Below are positions 9,066 through 17,754 of a DNA stretch of 19,636 nucleotides, piece after piece. The stretch's first letter is position 1; each line of letters starts with the position of its first letter. The position numbers and the translations under genes were made by a program. The notes below the pieces were generated by a model. That model was not told the DNA's origin. It saw nothing but the letters and a program-made list of their open reading frames with translations, and did not search any database. The stretch is taken from positions 1 to 19,636 of the forward strand of contig KN880799.1 in assembly GCA_000934385.1 (NCBI GenBank), in the 5' to 3' direction. The stretch comes from Cylindrobasidium torrendii FP15055 ss-10 (taxonomy: Eukaryota > Basidiomycota > Agaricomycetes > Agaricales > Physalacriaceae).

Positions 9066-10678
9066 AATTTTCAAGCAGCGCCAAATGTCACAGACGCTGG
9101 CAACACAGGAGACTTGTTGGAATGTGCAGAAGATGAACGTTGAACACAAACTCTACCCGAAGTAGGCAGCGCGCGTGGTTGCGCAAGCTGGCGCTTTTGC
9201 CCGGCCAGACACGGCTTGATTCCATCAATTTAATGGCAGGGTCGGCGGACCCCTGCAGGCTGCCTGTTTTCCCTGCAGCTACATATATGTCAGCAAAGTT
9301 ACGCTGATAAGATATTGTGACAACTTGGCGTGTGAACTAGGAATGCTCGAAAGATTGCATGGCAACAAACAAGCACTGACTAGTAAACAACGACCAATTC
9401 TGCCCAGGCTTTGCACCTTGTACATAGCAGAATTACGAGTTCCTCCGGCCTTAGGATCTTATAAATGCACATGTGTAATCTTTTTGTATGACAAAATGAA
9501 ATTTCTCTGACTGACATTATGGATTTACCAACGCCCTTGTATTCTACTCGATCACAATCACTTGGATCAACATTAACCGATCGTTCGCTGTAAGTAGTAT
9601 AAGATACAGGTAGAGTGTGTTTGGATTCGCAAGTAATTCAAATCACTTGGGCGAAACAATCCGGATTACTGGCCGGCGGACGTCCCGCATGTGACTGCGG
9701 AAATATCCAAGAGGGCTGAGTCGACTTTGTTTGTTGGCTTAAGCAAATACGATTGCCTTGAACGCCCTTTGCATACGTCAAAAACGTTCTCTTACGCTAT
9801 CTTCGACTTTGAGTTACGCACCGTGCATGTTGAACCTTGATAGTCCTAGTTTCAAAGCCGGTACAACTATGCCCCGCATTTCAAGTCGTCCTCATGTCGC
9901 ACAATGTCAAACATCGAATAAGTAGGCAAGTGAAGGGACATTGGACAGTTCATGACATTCAGCGAACATTCTGTCACCAGTGCGCGCGGATCAGCTCTAT
10001 CATTATCAAATTGATCGCCGAACGCATCGTGGCTGGCAGGCAAGTTGCAGCTTATTTTCAAACCATTACCCCGCATATCGCCCATCGACTGCCTGTGAAT
10101 AGCCCAGCCGTACACTATCCCTACATTATCTGTGGACGACGACAAGTCCTCTTCTGCCAAACACCGCAGGATGGTGCTGGGCCCTGGCTACGATTCGCGG
10201 CCACCCAATGTTCGCCAACCTTAATCGCAGTTCGACGTACGTTCCCAAAATCAATCATGCAAGACCATGCACCAGTCTAATTCCCGGCAAAACTAGAGGG
10301 CTGCAAGTGCAAGCATCAACGCAGAGAGCGGCTCGTCCGCGTGCCGCAAACGCCATGGACCTTGCTGTGACCTATGCCATCATGCAGATAATGAGTACTG
10401 CGCCACTGGGTTCCCAAGCCCAGTGAGAATCGCGTCAATGCTGTGCAAAGTTGAGCAATGATTTCGATCTCCTGCCTTTTATATACAAGTCTCCACAAGG
10501 CTACGAAAGGATTGGTATATCTTCACACGCTGGGGAAAAGACTGCGCTACTTTGTACATGGGTATCATCTAGATAGGGCTATCATTATCATCGGGAAGAG
10601 CAAACTTCTAAATGCGTACTGCCATTCCCTGTGCCAAGTAGCAATTCGATCACTTGCAATCTTAAACTTCCACATCCT
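9066..10678. other. Long region without a convincing gene
   Basis: About 1.6 kb between the OrsD-like start and the transposase finger. A TATA-like motif (TATAAAT, 9460-9466) is present. Open frames occur on both strands at 9837-10280 (147 codons plus, 97 codons minus), but neither shows a known domain, a clear start context or a preferred strand. The region may hold the OrsD promoter, the 5' flank of the transposon and relic sequence. No tRNA, CRISPR or simple repeat array was seen. Confidence 0.4.
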
Positions 10679-12951
10679 ATGGCTCCGTCAACGCATTGCT
10701 GCAAATGTCTTCGCTGTCTAGAGGATGGCCCTGCAGGGAAATGGTTCACGAAGAAGAGCACCCTCCGAGAACACGCTCAGAAATATGGGCTACCTAATGA
10801 TTCTGGGGTTTTGTCTGCGGCCATGGCTCCTGCACCCAACCCACGCACAGCGCCTCCCATTGTATCTCAGAACATCTCTTCCGACTTCATTCATGCCGAG
10901 GTTCAGAGGCTTTTGGCAGGCATGTCCAATACCAGTTGAATATATTCACCTCGGATTCAAATTTGTCCATACTTACTTGTAGGCGTCTGATTGTTGGATC
11001 TACATTTGGGTCATCATGGACTTGAATCCCGCCACAAGATACAAGAAGAGGCATGTCCTTCCTGGTGGGGTAGTCGGTGGACCAGGCAAGCCCAAGAACA
11101 GCGACTCCTTCTTCTTCCCTGGGCTCCATCATCTTGCCGTCCTTCAGAAACATGGCCTTACCATTTGGGATGGCCTCACCCTCTCTCGCTTCGTTTCTCA
11201 CCCATTTCTTGCACTTGTAACTGCGGACTTTGTGGAACTGGCACGTCTTGTTGGCACTGTTGGTCATAGTGGGAAGTCGGGTTGTCGGTTGTACTGCCCT
11301 CGGAAAGGACGCCGAAAACCTGGGGCGCCTCAGTATTATCCAGCGTTGCTCAAACCAGATGGGTATGAGGCGGTTGGATGCGATCATGGTGATGTTCAAT
11401 GGCCGTCTATTCTCAGTGCGTTCACAGCAGAGAGCGCAGTGGCCAGATATTGCGAGAATCTTCAGGTTGTGGAGAACTCAAGGTTGCAGAAAGAGCACAA
11501 GGCTAATCGCCTTGAGACAGGGATTGTCAAACCTAGTATCTTCCTCGGTCTACCAGAGCGGCACCGTCTTGGTATTCCCATCATCAATCCTGGAGACAAC
11601 ATGCACCTTCCTTGTTTGAATATTACGGACCTCTACTTTTCACTCTGGCGGGATCAGATGGATTGCGACAGGTCGGATGACATTGCGACTTGGGATTGGG
11701 TCGTTCTCACTGGTGACGTTTGGAAAGAGCATGGGAAAGAGGTAGCCGCTGCGACGCCGTACATTCCTGGATCCTTTGACCGCCCTCCGCGTAATCCGGC
11801 CGAGAAAATCAACAGTGGATACAAAGCCTGAGAGTTTCTTCTGTACTTCTACGGACTTGGCCCTGCTCTTTTCCACCACATCCTCCCAGAGAAGTACTAC
11901 CGTCGCTACTGCAAAGGTGTCCGTGCGATGCGCATTATCATGCAGTTGGATATCACCATGAAGGACATTGAGGAGGCCAACTCTCTCTTCACTGAATTCT
12001 GCACCGAGTTTGAGGAGCTCTACATCCAGCGTCTCACTAGCCGACTTCACTTTGCCCGCCAAAGCATGCACGTCCCAGGGCATATGGCTCACGAAGTTCG
12101 GCGTCGGGGACCTGGAGGGATTTATTCACAATGGGTCATCGAACGCACCATTGGCAACCTTGGCGAGGAGATACGACAACATTCCAATGCGTTCGCCAAT
12201 CTGACCCAGCGCTCTACTTCGCTGCCAACTGAACGCCCTCAAGATCGTCATTCCTGACCTCGATGATCCAGAGGAAGACATGGACACACTCCCAGCTCGA
12301 GCATATGATGTTGGTCATTGGTACGGTCTTATGCCTGCGTGTGACCGTACTCGTCGTCCTGTGCCCCCCCCCCGCTGAGAGCGCCGCCCTCACCGCATAC
12401 CTCTCTTCACAAGCAGTAACTCAGGCTCATTGCGACTCGGTTATTCGATGGGCTCGTTTGCGTCTGCCAAACGGTCAAACTGCCCGCTCCGTCTGGAGTG
12501 AGGGAGACACACCAATCAAGCAGCTGCGTGCTTCTCGTCATGTCAAAGTAAGCGCTTGTTAACCTCAGAGTCTAGGGATCCCTAACGTCCCCAGATTGCA
12601 ACTGCCACAGGTACTAGTTCCGCTCCAAGAACCTCTAGAATGGCAGAGGTTTTGTATTTCGCTCTGCTTGAGGTTAACAGTCGTGAAGAGGCTGTTGCGG
12701 TACTAGTGCGCAAATTCGACAAGCCGGACTTTCGAGTGTACGTGAAGTCGTTCAAGACATATTGGACCGCGCGAAAGCAAGGGGATGAGGGTATTGCTTG
12801 CATTTCAGTCAAGGATATTGAGTCTGTTGTAATGTTGGCGCCGGACGTTCACATCAGTCATGGGGAGGATTACTGGTATCTCATGGAAAAACCTGGTCTG
12901 CAAGTCGCAAGCGTGGTGTTAGGGCCCTCGGCGAATGTGGAGATGACTTGA
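10679..12951 (+). mobile_element. Plavaka-type (CACTA-like) DNA transposase, degenerate copy
   Basis: The N-terminal piece (ATG 10679 to TGA 10937-10939) encodes CCKCLRCLEDGPAGKWFTKK then LREH, a Cys/His finger like those opening Plavaka transposases. A core exon from 10983 reads WIYIWVIMDLNPATRYKKRH, then PGGVVGGPGKPKNSDSFFFP, SHPFLALVTAD, GCRLYCPRKGRRKPGAPQYY, WDWVVLTGDVWKEHG and PPRNPAEKINSGYKA. All are hallmark blocks of this family. After an in-frame TGA at 11829-11831 it continues EFLLYFYGLGPALF, then WVIERTIGNLGEEIRQHSN. It shifts frame near 12215 and again at a C10 run (12364-12373), splices at 12549-12594 and ends with AEVLYFALLEVN...MEKPGLQVASVVLG at TGA 12949-12951. Several hundred residues between finger and core are missing, including the expected first catalytic Asp region. 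It cannot be autonomous. Confidence 0.85.
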
Positions 12952-12968
12952 AGTTGCAAAAAAGCTAG

Positions 12969-13200
12969 TGTGCATTTTTCTGAACACAGTTAGTTTAATT
13001 GGTATTTTACAGCTTCATTTGAGGGCGCCAGGGTACGCGTAGCAAGTTACAGGAAACATAGATCCGATATTTAAATATTTAAGAGTCATTGTCCATTTTC
13101 CTGGGGACGGCTTGATTAATGGGTGTTTTACCGCTTAGTTATATGGCGCTAGGCTAAGAGTGGCAGGTTACAGGAAACGTAGATTGAATATTTATGGTAG
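12969..13200. repeat. Imperfect tandem repeat, two units of about 120 bp, behind the transposase
   Basis: Unit 1 (about 12969-13089) and unit 2 (about 13090-13200) share the order GT(G/C)CATTTT, TTTTAC, GGCGC, a conserved GTTACAGGAAAC block and a GATTGAATATTTA/GATCCGATATTTA end. The units are diverged but clearly collinear. Their place just after the transposase stop suggests subterminal repeats of the element, perhaps transposase-binding sites, but terminal inverted repeats were not found. Confidence 0.7.
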
Positions 13201-13248
13201 GCATCCATGGTGTGGCGCATCTCAGCTAACTTAAGACATTCAAAAGTC

Positions 13249-13316
13249 AAAGAAGGTGCCTTTGAGATGTTTGAGCAACGCCAAAGAAAGTACTTTTAGG
13301 ATATTTGAGCGACGCC
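13249..13316. repeat. Two tandem 34-bp units
   Basis: 13249-13282 and 13283-13316 are adjacent imperfect copies. Both begin AAAGAA and end with a TTTGAGC(A/G)ACGCC block. They follow the 120-bp units and may belong to the same transposon end. Confidence 0.75.
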
Positions 13317-13415
13317 GAAGTCTTGTGGCGAGCAAGTCACCACATTGGATCGTGCCGTAAATACGGTCACCTGATGTGGCAGTGCCCTAAGCGCGATCGT
13401 TTGGTCCCACAGCTG

Positions 13416-13422
13416 CTATAAA
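13416..13422 (+). promoter_or_regulatory. Possible TATA box of the decayed 13.5-14.6 kb gene
   Basis: CTATAAA lies about 47 bp before the ATG at 13463, with a pyrimidine-rich stretch between. Position fits a fungal core promoter. It is supported only by motif and spacing. Confidence 0.35.
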
Positions 13423-13462
13423 TTGAGATCACCCGCTTTGACATTGCACTCCCAGTTCGCCG

Positions 13463-14646
13463 CATGAAAAGCTGCACACTGCTCTGTAAGACCCTTCCCG
13501 GTCTCTCTGCAGTTGTGTAGTCGCTTGTGCATGGCCGTCTACACACCAAATCCTACCTCATATTCGTCCCTCTCCAACTTGCTCCAACTCTCCTCGGCCA
13601 ACCACTACCGCGCACACCTCGTCCGATGCGCAATTGCGTCGCCACTTCACGGCCTGTGCCAGCAGCGCCCAACAGTCACCAGCCTGCGCATCCCATTACC
13701 ATAACGCCGGCGTCACCAACTCCTCATTGTGCCAACACTACCACGGCCACCAGCGTCCTGCATCCGTCCCTCTGCCCTTCGCATTGACCCAACGCCTCAG
13801 CACGCAACACAACGCCGTACGCGCAGGACCAACTTACCTTGCCACAGGACCTTGCCGAGTCGCCGCCGCCGAGCCAGGTCATCAACGATGGGAGGCTGTG
13901 CCCTCCTCATCTTCCAACCACCATTCCAATAGCCCGACCAGCCACCCATCGGTCTGCCCATAGGCATCCGCTCCGCGCAAACGGGGCAAAACCGACGCCG
14001 CCAATGCCGCCAAACCACGTCCCTCGGAAAGACCGCCGCGTCATCGCCCAAGGGCGTGAGCGCCGTCTTCCATTTTGCGCCCATCACGCCCATCCGTCTC
14101 CTCCACCCAAGCGCACGGCCTGACGCGTCCCGGCCTTGGATGACGCCGCGCTTCTCACCATTCGTTTCCTGGACCGCGGCCGATCTTACCAAAAAACCAT
14201 TCACTCCGCCTCCTCCCCTCCACATCGCTTCCCATCCCACAATTAGGCAAAGCTTATGCAGTCGCCGCTGCGCCAACAAAAATCAACACCGCCCGCGAAA
14301 TCGATGCCCATTATGCCGCCCATTCAGTTCGACCGTCTCATCCGCCAAAGCTCACCGCTATGTCGCACGTCTGCACAACCAAGGCCCCTCTTGCCATGCC
14401 AAGGATCCCGTGAACAGTCCCCGACGAAGTGGCCACACCTTAGCGCCCTTCTCTGTCCACCGGGCCCCACCCGCCTACTCAAAGGATTGATTACCTCCGG
14501 CAAGGCCGCCGCACTTTCACTTCGCATCCAAAGCAAACCATCCCTTCCGCATCCTTGGAAACAGGTGGAGTCCGCAGGTGGTGGAGAGATTGAGATCGTA
14601 GGTTGGACTGGTATGGGAGAGGTTGCAGCGGCTTTAAATGTGAGTT
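13463..14646 (+). pseudogene. Decayed GC-rich protein-coding sequence, family unknown
   Basis: The plus strand is very C-rich, and protein-like segments appear in turn in all three frames. They include EAVPSSSSNHHSNSPTSHPS, then (after TAG) KRGKTDAANAAKPRPS, then KTAASSPKGVSAVFHFAPIT in the next frame. Further on are ALDDAALLTIRFLDRGRSYQ, GKAYAVAAAPTKINTAREID and finally VESAGGGEIEIVGWTGMGEV. The ordered segments, separated by stops and frame changes, look like one ancestral gene with Ser/Pro and basic Ala-rich parts that has accumulated several indels. No family was recognised. The long open frames listed by simple translation here are partly shadows caused by the high C content. Confidence 0.5.
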
Positions 14647-14943
14647 GACTGGCTCGGACTCATCCCACTCCATTTCGCATTTCATGTATATCCCACCATC
14701 CATTTCGCACTGTGCCTACATACTTACTGTCACCCGCTTGCTTGTCTGGACAATGTAGCTGTACTATCTATGTCCCTCATGTATTTCTGAGTATGAAAAT
14801 GAGAAATTGAGCTGACTTTTCCCCGGACGGTGTGCATGAGGCTGCTAAGTCATGAGGTGACCGCATGTTCGAACATGATGCCAGTGCCCGGCGAAACATG
14901 AGTCTTCTACCGCCCTTGCTTTCCTCCCACCACCACTGCGTTC

Positions 14944-17494
14944 TTGCTACTATCGTTGTCTGGTCATTCCCTCGGCCTTGGCCATGATCGTCACCAGAAG
15001 CATCTCGAAGCTGCTGAGCTCATTGTGAGCTCCCCTAGTCAAGCCGGTGTCGGTTCGGCATATCTGACCTTAATCAGTTGGCCATCTGTTCAGGCCATCA
15101 CAGACGCTCAGAACAAGTCAGGCCGCGAAGCCGTCCTGCGCAGCGATGAAGAGCATTTTCTGTCGGACATGGACGTGGCCGAGTGCTTGACCGAGCAGCT
15201 TGAAGACACGGTCGCCAATCTGACACCGGCCGAAGCAGAGGAGGCTACCAATCTGTTTGATTGTGCGCTCTTTGATTACCAGGCCGTCGAACAAGTTCAG
15301 TCTTTTGATGGAACGTCACACTCTCAGTGCGTATGCCGAACGTGCTTACTTCTCCCACTCATAATGCGCAGAGAAAACGTCGTTATTACACAAGATGCAG
15401 CAGACCGACTTGCAGCGGATCTTCAACGCTACAGCCGAAAACCCATCCCGCCTGTGGACTACACCCAGGGCCTCACCGCCGATGAGTATAACAACAGTGT
15501 CATTCCCAAGTCCGGGCCCTTCCCATCCCAACGAGAGCCCTTATTCTATGCATTTCACCTTCTCACCCTGCATGGCTTTATTCTGGACGTGTTGGAAGCA
15601 AAATCACGCAACCCCCGCTGGGACCGTCCTGAGCCTACCCACAAAGCTCAAACCTCCGATGTCCATGCGTCTTCTTCCGTGTCTTCGTCTCCCAATGCAT
15701 CCCAGCCTTCGTCGACACCGCTCTCAACGCTATCTCCTTCATCGTCGTCGTCGACACCGCCCTCGACGCTATCTCCTTCTTCGTCATCGTCTCCTTCCGC
15801 ATCCCAGCCTTCGTCGACGCCCTCCACGCTATCTCCTTCATCGTCTTTGTCTGCCGTTGCATCTGGGCCATCAACACCGTCAACATCATCTACTGCATCA
15901 TCCATCAAGAGAGGACGGACGGCAAGTGCAGAACATGAACAACCCAAACCCAAGCAGAAGCGAGCCAAAACGGGAGCGCAGCTGATCCACAAGAAGAGGC
16001 AAACCGAGGTTCACTACGTGAAGAAGCTGAAGGCGGGAGGCTCGGACAATATCACTCTTGAGGGCGTCAAGATGGAGACGATCCCAACTGCCCAAGGAGG
16101 TTGGCAAGGTAGTCGTGCTCTCATGAGGAGCATCGGAGCCCGTGTTGTGGCAATGTGGCACAAACGGACATTGGGTCAGCATCTGCGCAATGTGAAGCTC
16201 ATTCCTTTCAAGAACTTGTCAGTGATTCCGTCTCTCGTCTCTCTTCGACCCGTCTGCTGATATCTAACCCAGAGACCAGCTTCCAACCAAGATCTTCGAC
16301 TGTCACGGGCGCCTTATTATCTATCGGACACGACTCACTAAGTTCATCAATCCCACTCTCACCGTCTTTGCCTGTCATACCCAACTGAGTCCTTTCATGG
16401 CTCAATTCATCTACGAGGCCCAGAAGTTTGTACTTGTCGTTACCTATGAGTCCGGGAACGAGGTTCGAGGCGACCACTTCTTCCAGATCTCTGGCCACGA
16501 CCGCAATAACAAGCAGGTAAGTTTAACAAAGGATAACGAGGCATCGTAACTTACACATTCGACTCAGGTTCCCATGCTGCGAGCCTGGCATCGGGAACCT
16601 CAGAACATGCGTGCACTGTCCATCTTCTTTCGCAAGGGAGGGCCTATGGCCCGTATCACGTATGTTTTTGTTTACCTGAAGTTGTGGGTATCTGACATAC
16701 AACGTTGATCCTAGCATGTACGTCAATAAAACTCTGGATCAGTTTCCAGGTTTGCGTGCGAGGCTTTATCAGGTCAAGGAGTATATGGAGGCGACGTACA
16801 ACATTTCTCCAATGTACGGCCTCTTCTGGAACTTCTGCCTGAACTGGGGCCGAGGTTCGACATTCGTCCGCTGTCTTCCTCATGTAGATGCCATGAATGT
16901 GGCCATCGGCGTGTGTGCCATTTTCATTATGGGTAAGCTCTCCTTTTCGACCTGCTCAGAGATTTAACCATAGTACTTGCACTAGGTATCTTCAACTCCG
17001 ACGAGATGTGTTGGCTCTGCTTTTGGGACCTCAACATCTTCATACAGCTACCCCCGGGTGTTGTACTAACATACCCATCCGCGCTGTTCTACCACTTCAA
17101 CTACGGTACGTCTTCTTGTTTCTCACTTTGACTGGTAAACCGGGACTTAGCTTGAGGTTTAGATCTCTCCGACCTCCGCCCCTACTTATCCTTGGACCGT
17201 ATCGAGGAGCTTGCTGAGCTCCTTCGTGACACCAAGATTACGGGTGTGAGAGACGTCGACATTGTGGTTAGCGCGGTCGAACCCACCCAAGAAACTCGCA
17301 ATGACTGCACCGTTCTTGGGGACAGTGAGGACGACATCCGGTATATGAGGTCGTCCGGTGTCTTGTTCACTCAGGCGACCATGTTCCAGACGGCAGAACT
17401 CAAGATTGACACAGTGAAGATGGCGAAGGAAGCGGGCATGGATACCGAGTGTAATGTCAGTGAATTGAAGGAGAAGGGTATGTATTGGGCGTAG
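14944..17494 (+). CDS. 2OG-Fe(II) dioxygenase-like protein (expanded Agaricomycete family), about 721 aa, eight exons
   Basis: Exons ending at 15024, then 15094-15326, 15372-16217, 16273-16516, 16568-16659, 16715-16932, 16986-17105 and 17163-17494 join with matching phases. Introns are 45-69 nt. The N terminus is uncertain: no in-frame ATG lies near the start and an ATG at 14898 is in another frame. Residues about 200-283 form a Ser/Thr/Pro tract, followed by KPKQKRAK, a likely nuclear signal. A linker domain has KIFDCHGRLIIYRTR. The double-stranded beta-helix candidate shows H555-V-D557 (LPHVDAMN), FWDLNIFIQLPPGV, H608 (LFYHFN) and R674 in MRSSGVLFTQATMF. That order fits the HxD...H iron site and 2OG-binding Arg of 2OG-Fe(II) oxygenases. 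Related fungal families include TET/JBP-like and transposon-linked members. Substrate unknown. Confidence 0.7.
15697..15850 (+). repeat. Coding tandem/direct repeats in the Ser/Thr/Pro tract
   Basis: The 20-mer GCATCCCAGCCTTCGTCGAC occurs at 15697-15716 and 15799-15818. ACGCTATCTCCTTC recurs at about 15727, 15766 and 15826. The encoded peptide repeats SQPSSTP and STLSPSSS. Unit spacing varies (39, 60 bp), which suggests slippage or unequal exchange in a disordered linker. Frame is kept. Confidence 0.8.
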
Positions 17495-17517
17495 ATGTTG
17501 TAGATGTTGTAGATATT
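17491..17517 (+). repeat. Three 9-bp tandem units at the dioxygenase-like stop codon
   Basis: GTAGATGTT occurs at 17491 and 17500, and a one-base variant at 17509. The first unit contains the TAG stop (17492-17494). It has no coding effect. Confidence 0.8.
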
Positions 17518-17754
17518 GCGTATCTCATTGTCTATGTCTTATTACTTTTTCTGGACATTGCCTATTAAAGAGTTCTGAATACGAGATATACCATAATAGG
17601 CATGTCAGGGAAGGACGGGCCTTATGCGCCACAACAAAATTAGGGGATTGGAAATAATTCTTGCGGAGGTTTGACAGGTCTTTCTAAGCGGATGTAGCAT
17701 ATAGCGCTATGTATGTGTCATTGCTTGGTTTGATAGTTTTTGCTCTTTACACTC

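Noticed and set aside
9837..10280. Open frames on both strands as a possible gene
   Set aside because: No domain, no strand preference and no supporting splice structure.
10887..11399. 170-codon minus-strand open frame
   Set aside because: It is antisense to the best-conserved Plavaka core blocks and has no domain of its own.
14864..14877. Perfect 14-bp palindrome CATGTTCGAACATG upstream of the dioxygenase-like gene
   Set aside because: About one such palindrome is expected by chance in a window this size; no second copy was seen.
15648..15992. Acidic repetitive minus-strand open frame (114 codons)
   Set aside because: It is the complement of the Ser/Thr/Pro repeat tract of the dioxygenase-like gene.
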